A stretch of 26,889 nucleotides of DNA from Chrysiogenia bacterium (GCA_020434085.1 JAGRBM010000161.1:1-26889); one strand, 5' to 3'. Shown: positions 10,574 through 18,181, counted from the stretch's first letter. Notes: generated by a model from the letters alone, not told the origin. Made by a program: numbers and translations.

Positions 10574-10620
10574 CGCGGCACGCGCTGGCCCCACCCGCTG
10601 ATCCTTGATAAGGAAATGCC

Positions 10621-11526
10621 ATGAGAATTCCGACACAGACTCGTTTCCCTGCCAGCAGATGGCTTGCGTGCATGGTGGCCTGCGCCCTGCTGACCGGTTG
10701 CGCCCTTCCCCCCATCCAGAACGCTGCCGGCGCGGGTGACCTGCCCCAGGTCGAGTCGCTGATCGCTGCCGGGACCGATCCCAATCAACCCAACGCCTTT
10801 GGCTGGACGGCCCTGCACAATACAGCGGCGAAGAATCCCGCCAACGCTACCGAAGTCGTGAAGGCGCTCATCGCCGCGGGCGCCAATCCCGATGCCCGGA
10901 CCTTTGATGGCTACACGCCGCTCCACACAGCGGCGTCTATGAACCGGACGAAAATCGCGAAAGCCCTCGTCGAGGGCGGCGCCGACCCACGCGCGACGGC
11001 GCCGAACGGGCTGACGCCCCTGGATCTGGCACGTCAGCAGGGCGCGCTCGAAACGGTGAAGTATCTCGAAGGGGTCCTCGCCCCCGCCCCGGTCCTGGCG
11101 ATGCCCGCTTCCGGGCGGCCGCGCGGCGTGGCCGTCTACCCCTTCTCGGCCAAGGGCAAGGTCGACGGCGCGCTGGCCGAGGGACTGACCTCTGTCTTTA
11201 TGAGCAAGCTTGCCGGCAGTCCGTGCGTGCGCATCGTGGCCGAGGACATCATTCGCGACCTGGCCAGGCAGCAGGGCCTTGAGCAGTCCTGCGGCACCGA
11301 ATCGTGCCAGATCGACCTGGCCAGTCAGGCAAAGGCCGACGTGCTCATTCGCGGCGATCTGGTTCAGGTGGGCGAGACCTATGTGCTCACGACCATTGTC
11401 GTGGATCTGGCATCGAAAAAGACACTGCTGAGTGACAACGTGCGTTCAGTGGAAACCGAACTGCTCGATCAGACCGAGATGCTGGGAACGAAAGTGGCGC
11501 AGGAATTTGTGTGCGGATCCGAGTAG
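10621..11526 (+). CDS. Ankyrin-repeat lipoprotein with C-terminal CsgG/TolB-N-like domain
   Basis: A 301-aa lipoprotein. A signal peptide ends in LLTGC with Cys27 as the lipidation site. About three ankyrin repeats follow (33-150; GWTALHNTAAKN, GYTPLHTAASMN, GLTPLDLARQQG). After a short linker comes a domain of about 130 residues starting GVAVYPFSAKG, which includes a Cys pair (SCGTESCQIDLA) and VLIRGDLVQVGETYVLTTIVVD. That pattern resembles CsgG/LpoB/TolB-N-type envelope domains in myxobacterial lipoproteins. AAGGAA lies upstream of ATG 10621. Only 47 bp separate it from the preceding terminator. The domain assignment is by eye; the envelope location is well supported, the function is not known. 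Confidence 0.85.
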   Translation: MRIPTQTRFPASRWLACMVACALLTGCALPPIQNAAGAGDLPQVESLIAAGTDPNQPNAFGWTALHNTAAKNPANATEVVKALIAAGANPDARTFDGYTPLHTAASMNRTKIAKALVEGGADPRATAPNGLTPLDLARQQGALETVKYLEGVLAPAPVLAMPASGRPRGVAVYPFSAKGKVDGALAEGLTSVFMSKLAGSPCVRIVAEDIIRDLARQQGLEQSCGTESCQIDLASQAKADVLIRGDLVQVGETYVLTTIVVDLASKKTLLSDNVRSVETELLDQTEMLGTKVAQEFVCGSE

Positions 11527-11549
11527 GAATGCGCAGGCGCCCTACTCGG
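11519..11549. other. Inverted repeat joining the 3' ends of the convergent ankyrin and ptsH genes
   Basis: CCGAGTAGG (11519-11527) and CCTACTCGG (11541-11549) form a perfect 9-bp stem with a 13-nt loop. Each arm contains the terminal GAG-TAG of one of the two convergent genes, so both transcripts would fold at their stop codon. No T-tract follows on either strand. It may serve as a bidirectional, T-less terminator or 3'-end stabiliser. Confidence 0.5.
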
Positions 11550-11820
11550 GCTCGTTGAACTTGGCGGCAAAAAGCTTGCACATGGCGTCGAGCAGTTCCT
11601 TTGCCTGATTGCCGCTGGTGCGAATGAGCACCTTCTCGCCCTTGGCGGCCGCCAGGGTAAGCACGCCCATGATGGACTTCCCGTTGACCTCGTAACCGTC
11701 TTTGGAGAGGTGGAGCTCGGCGTCCTTGAACTCCTGGGCGCGCTTGACCAGCAAACCGGCCGCCCGCGCGTGCAGGCCCAGTTTGTTGATTACCTCGACC
11801 TCTGCGCGCAGCTCGCTCAT
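11542..11820 (-). CDS. ptsH: HPr phosphocarrier protein of the PTS
   Basis: A 92-aa HPr-family phosphocarrier. His17 in the sequence KLGLHARAAGLLVKRA is the active-site histidine that accepts phosphate from enzyme I. Ser49 in GKSIMGVLTLAA is the regulatory serine phosphorylated by HprK, which is encoded three genes upstream. ATG 11820 overlaps the stop of the EIIA-Man gene (ATGA), indicating coupling. It is the last gene of the rpoN cluster. No enzyme I gene follows, since the next gene is convergent. Confidence 0.95.
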   Translation of the reverse strand: MSELRAEVEVINKLGLHARAAGLLVKRAQEFKDAELHLSKDGYEVNGKSIMGVLTLAAAKGEKVLIRTSGNQAKELLDAMCKLFAAKFNEPE

Positions 11821-12254
11821 TGGGCCTTGGCCTTCATGGGCGGTGTGGGCAGGCTGAGGATTTCGCGCGCCAGGGCGATGTTCTTGCGACCGGCTGCCTT
11901 GAGATCGGCGGCGACGCCGCTGAGGGTGGCTTCTTCGGAGCGGGCGGTAACGAGCTTGAGCAGCATGGGCAGGTTGACGCCCGAGAGCACTTCGACTCCG
12001 CCTTCGGAGTCATCAAGATAGCTCATGGCCAGGTTCGAGGGCGTGCCGCCGAACATATCGGTGAGCACGAGCAGGCCCTTGCCCAGGTTGAGGCGCGAGA
12101 CGGCCTCCTGCATCTGGTTCTGGACCTCTTCGGGGGCATCCTGCGGGCCAACCCCGATGGTCTCGACATGCTCCAGCTTGCCGGCGATGATCTGCGCCTG
12201 CTCAAGCAGACTACTTCCCACGGTTCCGTGGGTGACAATGAGCACGCCGATCAT
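11817..12254 (-). CDS. PTS EIIA component, mannose family
   Basis: A 145-aa EIIA-Man domain protein. Phosphorylatable His9 lies in GVLIVTHGTVGSSLL, and the family motif TDMFGGTPSNLA is present. Such stand-alone EIIA-Man proteins next to HPr, HprK and RapZ are regulatory rather than transport components in many Gram-negative bacteria. No EIIB, EIIC or EIID is seen here. A GGGG-containing RBS lies upstream of ATG 12254, and the 3' end overlaps ptsH by 4 nt. Confidence 0.93.
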   Translation of the reverse strand: MIGVLIVTHGTVGSSLLEQAQIIAGKLEHVETIGVGPQDAPEEVQNQMQEAVSRLNLGKGLLVLTDMFGGTPSNLAMSYLDDSEGGVEVLSGVNLPMLLKLVTARSEEATLSGVAADLKAAGRKNIALAREILSLPTPPMKAKAQ

Positions 12255-12303
12255 GTTGGAGACCCCTCAAAATGCTGTGTTTGGCGCCCCGCGAGCCTGC
12301 AAA

Positions 12304-13167
12304 TCAGGTTCGGGGCAGGTCCCGGTGGATGACCCGGATGGCGTGGCCGCGCTCGAGCAGCCACTGCTCTGCCCACCGGACCAGCGAGACGCTGCGATGC
12401 TGACCTCCCGTGCAGCCAAATGCAATGGCCAGATAGGCCTTTCCCTCGGCGGCGTAGGAGGGCAGCAGGAAGTCCAAAAGGCCCTTTAAGTGGCCCAAAA
12501 AGGCCTCCGTGGCGTCCTGCTCGATTACGTAGCGGTAGACGCTCTCTTCGCGGCCGTCCTTGTCCTTGAGACTTTCCACGAAATAGGGGTTGGGCAGAAA
12601 GCGCACGTCAAAGACCAGATCGGCCTCGGTGGGCACCCCGCCCTTATAGCCAAAGGACATGAGCGAAATGACCATGTCGCGCTCATCCCCGTCGGAGTAG
12701 GTCTCGCGCACCCAGTCGCGCAGGTCGGCGCCGTTGAAGCTGCTCGTATCGATGGTCCGGTCGCTGGCCTCGCGAATGGGCTCGAGGTAGTCGCGCTCGG
12801 CTGTAATCACCTCCGCGGGAGCCCGGTCGTGCCCCAACGGATGCTGGCGGCGGGTCTCGCGGAAGCGCCGGATGAGAATCTCGTCGCTGGCCTCGAGAAA
12901 GAGGATGTGCACCGGGTAGCCCCGCCGGCGGAGCTCTTCGAGCACGGGAATCATTTCTTCGAGAAACTGGCGCTGGCGGATGTCCATGCCGACACAAATC
13001 CGGCGGACCTCCGAATTGGGCTGGTCGCAAAGTTCGACGAATTTGGGCAGCAGCGCCGGCGGCAGGTTGTCGATACAGAAGTGGTCGAGATCCTCGAAGG
13101 CGCGCAGGGCCGTCGTCTTGCCGGCGCCCGAGAGGCCCGTTACCACGGTGATGTGAGTCTGTTTCAT
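12304..13167 (-). CDS. rapZ: RNase adapter / nucleotide-binding protein RapZ (YvcJ family)
   Basis: A 287-aa P-loop protein of the RapZ/YvcJ family. In E. coli RapZ binds sRNA and controls glucosamine-6-phosphate synthesis; in Firmicutes YvcJ is a GTPase of less clear role. Walker A GLSGAGKT is at 11-18, DNLPPALLP follows, and the C-terminal signature AFGCTGGQHRSVSLVR is at 249-264. ATG 13167 overlaps the hprK stop by 4 nt (ATGA). The open frame extends upstream but is not conserved there. Its position between hprK and the EIIA/HPr genes is typical of rpoN clusters. Confidence 0.94.
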   Translation of the reverse strand: MKQTHITVVTGLSGAGKTTALRAFEDLDHFCIDNLPPALLPKFVELCDQPNSEVRRICVGMDIRQRQFLEEMIPVLEELRRRGYPVHILFLEASDEILIRRFRETRRQHPLGHDRAPAEVITAERDYLEPIREASDRTIDTSSFNGADLRDWVRETYSDGDERDMVISLMSFGYKGGVPTEADLVFDVRFLPNPYFVESLKDKDGREESVYRYVIEQDATEAFLGHLKGLLDFLLPSYAAEGKAYLAIAFGCTGGQHRSVSLVRWAEQWLLERGHAIRVIHRDLPRT

Positions 13168-14126
13168 TCGATTTCGCCCAACTTCCGCTCGTTTGCCCGC
13201 GCCGAGAGATTCTCCAACAGTTTGTCCTGAAATTCCTTGGCCGAGTGGATGCCCTGCAGCCGAAGAAGCTGGTTGCGCGCGGCAACCTCGACGATGGAGG
13301 CAATGTTGCGTCCGGGCGAGACCGGCAGGTGCACGTACGGCACCTTCACGTCCAGGATCTCCCGAAACTGCTCGTCCACCCCTACCCGCTCGACCGATTC
13401 GATCTTGTCCCAGGCAATGAGTTCGAGACACAGCTCGATCTTCTTGCGCTCGCGAACGGCCGAGACGCCGAACAGGTCTTTTACATTGAGAATGCCCAGT
13501 CCGCGAATTTCGATGTGGTGACGAATGAGTTCCGAGCCGCGGCCGATCACGTCGCCGCGGCGCCGCACTACCTCCACCACGTCGTCGGCCACAAAGCGAT
13601 GGCCGCGCAGAATCAGGTCGAGTGCGACCTCGCTCTTGCCGATACCGCTGTCGCCGAGCAGGAGAATTCCCACCCCGAAGATGTCGATGAGCACGCCGTG
13701 AAGGGTCGAGCGCGGGGCCAGCTCTTCATCGAGCGCCGAGCGCGCGTGGGCACTGAATATTGCCGTATCGAGTTCGCTGCGCAGCAGTGCCACGCCGTAG
13801 CGGTCGGCCAGCTCGCGAAGTGCCGCCGGGCCCTCGGCCCCCCAGGTGATGACGACGGCCACGGGCTTGCGCTCGAAAAACGCGCCGGCCTTGTCTTCCA
13901 TTTCCTGTGTGGGGAGGCTTTCGAGATAGGCGATCTCGGCCTGGCCGAGCACCTGGATGCGGTCGGGCCGGAAATGGTCGAAGAAACCGGTCAGGTGCAC
14001 GCCCGCCTTGGCGAGCTTTTCGCTCTCAATGCGGCGCGAGAGCCCGGCCTTGCCCGCTACCAGCGAGAGCTGCAGGCCGAAGCGCTCTTCGTCGAGCAGG
14101 TGCTCGACAGGGATGTCGGTGGTCAT
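13164..14126 (-). CDS. hprK: HPr kinase/phosphorylase
   Basis: A 320-aa bifunctional enzyme that phosphorylates and dephosphorylates HPr on its regulatory serine. The N-terminal domain (about 1-130) is typical. The kinase domain shows His143 in LHGVLID, Walker A GDSGIGKS (158-165), Asp181-Asp182, the signature HHIEIRGLGILNVKDLFG with Glu207, and PGRNIASIVEVAA with Arg273. All key residues appear intact. ATG 14126 has a GGAGG RBS. The target, HPr with Ser49, is encoded in the same cluster. Confidence 0.96.
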   Translation of the reverse strand: MTTDIPVEHLLDEERFGLQLSLVAGKAGLSRRIESEKLAKAGVHLTGFFDHFRPDRIQVLGQAEIAYLESLPTQEMEDKAGAFFERKPVAVVITWGAEGPAALRELADRYGVALLRSELDTAIFSAHARSALDEELAPRSTLHGVLIDIFGVGILLLGDSGIGKSEVALDLILRGHRFVADDVVEVVRRRGDVIGRGSELIRHHIEIRGLGILNVKDLFGVSAVRERKKIELCLELIAWDKIESVERVGVDEQFREILDVKVPYVHLPVSPGRNIASIVEVAARNQLLRLQGIHSAKEFQDKLLENLSARANERKLGEIE

Positions 14127-14154
14127 GGCCCCCTCCAGGGTGCCTCGCCGCTCT

Positions 14155-14613
14155 TCAGGACTTCGAGGCTTCCTCGGAGATGATACTCACGATTGCGTCC
14201 CGATCGGAAGCCTCAATGAGGGCCTGGCGTACCTGGGGCTGTTTAAAGATGCGCGAAACCCGCGCCAGGGCCTTGAGATGCTTGCCCGCGTCGTTTTCCG
14301 GGGCGATCAGCACGACGAACAGGTGGGTGGGCTTGCCATCGCGGGATTCGAAGTCGATTCCTCGCGTCGAGCGGGCCACGCACATCACCATGTCTCGCAC
14401 GTCGCGGTGCTTGCCGTGGGGAATGGCCAGGCCTTCCTCGATTCCGGTGGAACCGAGTTCCTCACGCTCGACGAGGATCTGGAAGATCTCCTCGGCGTTG
14501 AGTTTGTGCTCGGCGGCAATGAGCTCGGCTGCCTCGCGCAGCACCGCTTGCTTGGTCTCACCCTTGAGGTCGGTGAGAATAAGTTTCGGATCCAATAGGT
14601 CCCGGATTTCCAT
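14155..14613 (-). CDS. ptsN: Nitrogen-PTS EIIA component (PtsN)
   Basis: A 152-aa EIIA-Ntr/fructose-type domain. His66 in EEGLAIPHGKHR is the phosphorylation site; the flanks REELGSTGIEEG and HLFVVLIAPEN fit the family. PtsN typically acts as a regulator (potassium transport, nitrogen and carbon balance) rather than in sugar uptake. An AGGAAGA RBS precedes ATG 14613. The 80-bp gap to hpf contains a weak GC stem followed by TTTATTTT, a possible weak attenuator. It lies between hpf and hprK in the rpoN cluster. Confidence 0.94.
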   Translation of the reverse strand: MEIRDLLDPKLILTDLKGETKQAVLREAAELIAAEHKLNAEEIFQILVEREELGSTGIEEGLAIPHGKHRDVRDMVMCVARSTRGIDFESRDGKPTHLFVVLIAPENDAGKHLKALARVSRIFKQPQVRQALIEASDRDAIVSIISEEASKS

Positions 14614-14693
14614 GGGTCTTCCTGCGCAAAATAAAGGGCCCTGGGACGCCGGCTACGGCCCCGCCACATTTATCCGCCTTGTTGAGAGCTTTG

Positions 14694-15251
14694 CTAGAGA
14701 GCCGGATCGATCAGGCCGTAGGCACCGTCCTTGCGCTTGTAAAGCACGTTGATTTCATCGGAGGTGTCGTTGCGAAACACCAGGAATTCATGGTTGCGCA
14801 TGCGCTCGAGCTGAAGCAGCGCTTCGTCGACACTCATGGGCTTGACGTGAACGCCCTCGGGGCGGATCACCTGGGGCTCACGCACGATGCGAGCGCGGGT
14901 TGTTTCCGAGAGCGGCGAGTCCACCAGCGCGTCGAGCGCCCCGTGGTGCGAGATCGTCTGGTGACGTTTGCCCGTGGGCGCGCGCTTGTGACGGCGAAGC
15001 TGCTTCTCAATCCGGTCCATCATGCCGTCGATGGAGGCATACATGTCCCGGCTGGTCTTCTCGCCCTGGCAGATGATACCGTGGGCGTTGATGTTCACAT
15101 GGGCGCGGTGCCGGTCTTTCTCGGACTCAAGCACGACGTGGGCGGTGATGGGATCTTCAAGGTACTTGCGCACCTTTTCGATCTTTTCTTCCGCGTAGTC
15201 TTTGAGGGCTTTGGTCGGGCGAAGTTTGCGAAACGTTACGTGAACCTGCAT
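14694..15251 (-). CDS. hpf: Ribosome hibernation promoting factor, long form
   Basis: A 185-aa protein that binds the small ribosomal subunit and dimerises ribosomes in stationary phase. The N-terminal S30AE domain (about 1-100) shows MQVHVTFRKLRPTKALKDYA and YASIDGMMDRIEKQLRRHK. The C-terminal dimerisation domain (about 128-182) shows KPMSVDEALLQLE and EFLVFRNDTSDEINVLYKR. The presence of both makes this the long HPF form, which makes 100S ribosomes on its own. It follows rpoN by 54 bp, a classic arrangement. Confidence 0.95.
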   Translation of the reverse strand: MQVHVTFRKLRPTKALKDYAEEKIEKVRKYLEDPITAHVVLESEKDRHRAHVNINAHGIICQGEKTSRDMYASIDGMMDRIEKQLRRHKRAPTGKRHQTISHHGALDALVDSPLSETTRARIVREPQVIRPEGVHVKPMSVDEALLQLERMRNHEFLVFRNDTSDEINVLYKRKDGAYGLIDPAL

Positions 15252-15305
15252 GCGAGTGGGAACTCCCTGAATGGCGCGCAGCTCGGAGGTGCGGTTGGAA
15301 GCAGC

Positions 15306-16751
15306 CTAAGCCGATTGCTTCCGCTTGGATGAAGAGCTGATCCCCAAGCTCTCCCGGTATTTTGTGACGGTCCTCCGGGAGATGTCAATGCCCTGCCGGC
15401 GCAGCAGCTCGACGAGCTGGATGTCGGTATAGGGCTTGTGGGGCGGCTCGCTACCAACAAGCTGCTTGATTTTGTCCTTGACGCTCTCGGAGGCAACCGA
15501 GCCACCCGAGGTCGTCGAGATACCTGAATTGAAAAAATACTTCAGCGGGAAAATCCCGCGCGGCGTATGCACGTATTTGTTGGAAGTCACGCGGCTCACC
15601 GTGGATTCGTGCATCTCGATGTCCTCGGCGATGTCGCGTAGCACCAGCGGCTTGAGATACTCGATGCCGTAGTCGAAGAACTCGCGCTGGTATTTCAGAA
15701 TCGATTCCATCACCCGGTAGATGGTGCGCTGGCGCTGGTGGATGCTCTTGATCAGCCACAGGGCGCTTTTCATCTTTTCCTGGATGTATTCCTTGGCCGC
15801 CCCGCCCCCTTCGCCGGCGCCGTTGCTCAGCGCTTTCTTGTAGTAATTGCTCACCTTGAGCTTGGGCAGGCCGTCCTCGTTCTGGGTGATGACGTATTCG
15901 TCTCCGACCTTGATCACGTAGAGGTCGGGGACGACGTACTGTGTTTCCATTTCGGGAAACGCGCGCGCGGGGCTCGATTCCAGGCCGCGCAGCAGGTCGA
16001 CGGCATTCTTAACCTCTTCGAGGGAGCGGCGCGTCTTGCGGGCGATCTGCTTGAACTTCTTTGCTTCGAGCAGCTCGCGGTACTCGGTGAGAATCTCCCA
16101 GGCCAGCCCGCCCTTTTCGCCGACCACTTCGAGCTGCGAGAGCAGGCACTCTTCGAGCGTGCGCGAGCCCACGCCCGCCGGGTCCATGAGCCGGATCTTG
16201 GCACGCACGGCCTCCGCCTGCTCTGGCGTGCATTCGCAGGTCTCGCAGATTTCTTCGGGGCTCGCGTCGAGGAATCCCTCACCATTGAGATTGCCGACGA
16301 TGTAGGCGGCGATGTTGCGCGCGAAATCGTCAAAGTCCCCCATGCGGATCTGCCAGAGCAGGTGCTCGGAGAGGGACTCGGGACGGGTGATCGAGTTCTG
16401 GAGAAAATCGCGGGTCTCATCGTCGAGGGCCGAAGCGATGCGGGGGGCGCCGCTCTCCATGTTGTAGGACTCGAAATAGGTCTGCCAGTCGAAGTCGTTC
16501 ATTCCCTCGCCGGCCTCGCCGGTAACGGGGGCCTCGGGCGTGGCGGTCTGCTCGTAGGGATTGGCTTCGAGTTCGTCGCGGGAGGGGCGCTCGAGGGTTT
16601 CCTCCAGAACGGGGTTCTCCATGAGTTCCTGGGAGATGTGTTCGGCCAGCTCCATCCGGTTGAGCTGGAGCAGACGGATCGCCATCTGCAGCTGCGGCGT
16701 CATCACCAACTGCTGCGAAAGCTTGACCTGCTGTCTCAGTTCGAGAGCCAT
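15306..16751 (-). CDS. rpoN: RNA polymerase sigma-54 factor
   Basis: A 481-aa sigma-54. Region I (1-50) is Gln/Leu-rich (LRQQVKLSQQLVMTPQLQMA) and inhibits open-complex formation until an activator ATPase acts. An acidic region II follows (about 60-120), then the core-binding domain. The C-terminal part has the HTH-like segment (DIAEDIEMHESTVSRVTSNK) and the RpoN box SRRTVTKYRE (458-467), which contacts the -24 element. Length is normal. ATG 16751 has GGGGA just upstream. lptB, the usual upstream neighbour, is replaced by a 190-bp control region that contains its own sigma-54-like promoter. Confidence 0.96.
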   Translation of the reverse strand: MALELRQQVKLSQQLVMTPQLQMAIRLLQLNRMELAEHISQELMENPVLEETLERPSRDELEANPYEQTATPEAPVTGEAGEGMNDFDWQTYFESYNMESGAPRIASALDDETRDFLQNSITRPESLSEHLLWQIRMGDFDDFARNIAAYIVGNLNGEGFLDASPEEICETCECTPEQAEAVRAKIRLMDPAGVGSRTLEECLLSQLEVVGEKGGLAWEILTEYRELLEAKKFKQIARKTRRSLEEVKNAVDLLRGLESSPARAFPEMETQYVVPDLYVIKVGDEYVITQNEDGLPKLKVSNYYKKALSNGAGEGGGAAKEYIQEKMKSALWLIKSIHQRQRTIYRVMESILKYQREFFDYGIEYLKPLVLRDIAEDIEMHESTVSRVTSNKYVHTPRGIFPLKYFFNSGISTTSGGSVASESVKDKIKQLVGSEPPHKPYTDIQLVELLRRQGIDISRRTVTKYRESLGISSSSKRKQSA

Positions 16752-16831
16752 TTCCCCAGTAATCCCATGCAGTTACGCAGTTAAAAGGGGCCGATTCCCA
16801 CATTTTTCCGCGCTATGCAGATAATATACCA

Positions 16832-16866
16832 TTGCCTTTGTCAGCCGTAAATATTGACAAAGGCAA
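16832..16866. repeat. Perfect 12-bp inverted repeat upstream of rpoN
   Basis: TTGCCTTTGTCA (16832-16843) is repeated inverted as TGACAAAGGCAA (16855-16866), with an 11-nt AT-rich spacer. The right arm covers the -12 element of the putative sigma-54 promoter, and the predicted start site falls in the spacer, an ideal position for a repressor operator. In RNA it could also form a 12-bp stem. There is no T-tract. A TGGTATATT extended -10 on the minus strand lies just downstream (about 16823-16831). Confidence 0.75.
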
Positions 16867-16878
16867 AAGTTAGGCCAA
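16862..16878 (-). promoter_or_regulatory. Putative sigma-54 promoter of rpoN
   Basis: The minus strand reads TTGGCCTAACTTTTGCC, with GG and GC separated by exactly 10 nt as required for the -24/-12 promoter. TTGGC at -24 and TTTGC at -12 match the consensus; the middle (CCTA) differs from CACG. The predicted start is near 16852, about 100 nt upstream of ATG 16751. The identification is by motif only. Confidence 0.55.
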
Positions 16879-16902
16879 GACAGCAGGTTGGCTGGAAAGA
16901 TT

Positions 16903-16915
16903 TATCAATGAATTG
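16903..16915 (+). promoter_or_regulatory. Perfect IHF consensus site upstream of the rpoN promoter
   Basis: TATCAATGAATTG matches the IHF consensus WATCAANNNNTTR at every defined position. It lies about 25-40 bp upstream of the -24 element, where IHF commonly bends DNA to bring an activator to sigma-54 polymerase. A GCGCCC-GG-GGGCGC palindrome (16925-16938) lies further upstream and could be an activator site. Confidence 0.45.
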
Positions 16916-16941
16916 GGCGACGGCGCGCCCGGGGGCGCAGA

Positions 16942-17634
16942 CTACTTGAAGTCCGGCAGCGCGGCGGCTTTCTCGCGCAGCTCGGCAAAGAGCGCCGCCT
17001 CGGCCGCGCCATCGAGTCCCCCGCCCTCACGGAGCTTCTCAAGCCGCTTGTGATAAGGCCCGAGCAGCGCCTGGTAGTGTTCAAGAATCAGTGCCACGCG
17101 ATCATGCAGATGCACGCGAATGAGATCCCGCAGGGCCTTGCGCTTTACGAGCGGAATCTCCATCGCGGCGATGTTTTCGATCTGGCGGCATGCGCGCTCA
17201 ACGATGCCGCTCTCACGAAACACCTGGTAGTGCAGAAGCTGCGCGCCGCGAAGCGCGTCGGTGCGCGCGCGCCAGGCCTCGCGGTCCGCCTCCGGCAGCG
17301 CCCGCGTCACCTTGGGCGAGGGAAGATCCAGACGAATCGGAAGCCCGCAGCGGCGCACGTCCATCACGATTCCGACCTCCACCTGATCGAGTCCGTCCAA
17401 TTGATCTTTGGTCGGTGCACTGAAGGCGAAGTCATAGTCGAGATCGATGCGCTCACTGAGATTCCACGAAAAGCGAAGGGGATTGCCGAGCATGAAGTCG
17501 CCGAGCGCCTGCTCGGCGGCATCGAGCGAATCGGCGCGCAACTCGAAGTAATCGACCCGCGGCTTGCCCTGCTGCGCGAGTGCCGGCGTTGCAAGCAGAA
17601 CCACCACCAGCATCGCCATCGCGTATCGAATCAT
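16942..17634 (-). CDS. Exported protein of unknown function
   Basis: A 230-aa protein with a signal peptide (MIRYAMAMLVVVLLATPALAQQ) cleaved near residue 19. ATG 17634 is chosen because the signal peptide starts there; the frame upstream (to 17730) is not signal-like. The mature part has a beta-rich region (YFELRADSL, IDLDYDFAFSAP, VEVGIVMDVRRCGLPIRLDLP) and a helical C-terminal half. The arrangement loosely recalls DUF922-type putative proteases, but the HExxH motif is absent (ALRGAQLLHYQVFRESG instead). I cannot assign a function. It lies upstream of rpoN and divergent from a receiver gene. Confidence 0.75.
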   Translation of the reverse strand: MIRYAMAMLVVVLLATPALAQQGKPRVDYFELRADSLDAAEQALGDFMLGNPLRFSWNLSERIDLDYDFAFSAPTKDQLDGLDQVEVGIVMDVRRCGLPIRLDLPSPKVTRALPEADREAWRARTDALRGAQLLHYQVFRESGIVERACRQIENIAAMEIPLVKRKALRDLIRVHLHDRVALILEHYQALLGPYHKRLEKLREGGGLDGAAEAALFAELREKAAALPDFK

Positions 17635-17707
17635 GCTCAACCTGCCTTCCGCGCCTACTCCACTTCCATGGATTGCACAGAAAATTCGCAGATGTAAGGG
17701 CTCTTCT

Positions 17708-17716
17708 GTTATACTT
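17708..17716 (+). promoter_or_regulatory. Extended -10 promoter candidate for the receiver gene
   Basis: TGTTATACT reads as an extended -10 (TGnTATACT), about 80 nt upstream of the GTG start at 17795. I see no convincing -35, which is common for extended -10 promoters. Confidence 0.4.
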
Positions 17717-17794
17717 GGAGAACCACACAACGAAACGGGCGGGTTTCCAGAGTCGTTCCCTCATGGATGCGCGCCGGTTTGAGGCGCGAGCATC

Positions 17795-18181
17795 GTGACA
17801 GAGCAGCGTTCCATCGAAATTCTTGTTGTCGACGATTCCCCCACCATGCGGCAGCTCGTGGTTCACGGACTGCGGCGGCTTCCGGGCGCAAAGCTCGAAG
17901 AGGCCGGCGACGGGGTTGAGGCCTGCAAGAAACTCGCGGGCAAGGTCTACGACCTCGTGATGCTGGACATCAACATGCCGCTGCTGGACGGGCTCAAGGT
18001 CCTGGCCCACATCCGCTCCTCGAAGAACAATGCAACGACCGCCGTCATCATGCTCACCACCGAGGGCGGCGAGGTTGAAAAGCAGCGCGCCGGCGAGCTG
18101 GGCGCCAACGCCTATCTGACCAAGCCCACGCAGGCCATGGTCCTCCAGCGCACGGTCAAACAGATTCTGGGCATCGGATAA
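17795..18181 (+). CDS. Stand-alone CheY-like response regulator
   Basis: A 128-aa receiver domain with no output domain. The acid pocket Asp13-Asp14 lies in LVVDDSPTMRQLV, the phosphoacceptor is Asp58 in LVMLDINMPLLDG, Thr88 is in IMLTTE and Lys110 is in YLTKP. The DDSPTMRQ and TTEGGE segments are typical of chemotaxis-type CheY proteins. The start is a GTG with GAGG about 11 nt upstream. No histidine kinase or chemotaxis gene is nearby, so its partner is unknown. Confidence 0.9.
   Translation: MTEQRSIEILVVDDSPTMRQLVVHGLRRLPGAKLEEAGDGVEACKKLAGKVYDLVMLDINMPLLDGLKVLAHIRSSKNNATTAVIMLTTEGGEVEKQRAGELGANAYLTKPTQAMVLQRTVKQILGIG

Noticed and set aside
10104-10784. 226-aa minus-strand open frame across the 75-aa gene and its terminator
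   Set aside because: It runs through a strong terminator, the palindrome region edge and two RBS sites on the other strand; composition is shadow-like.
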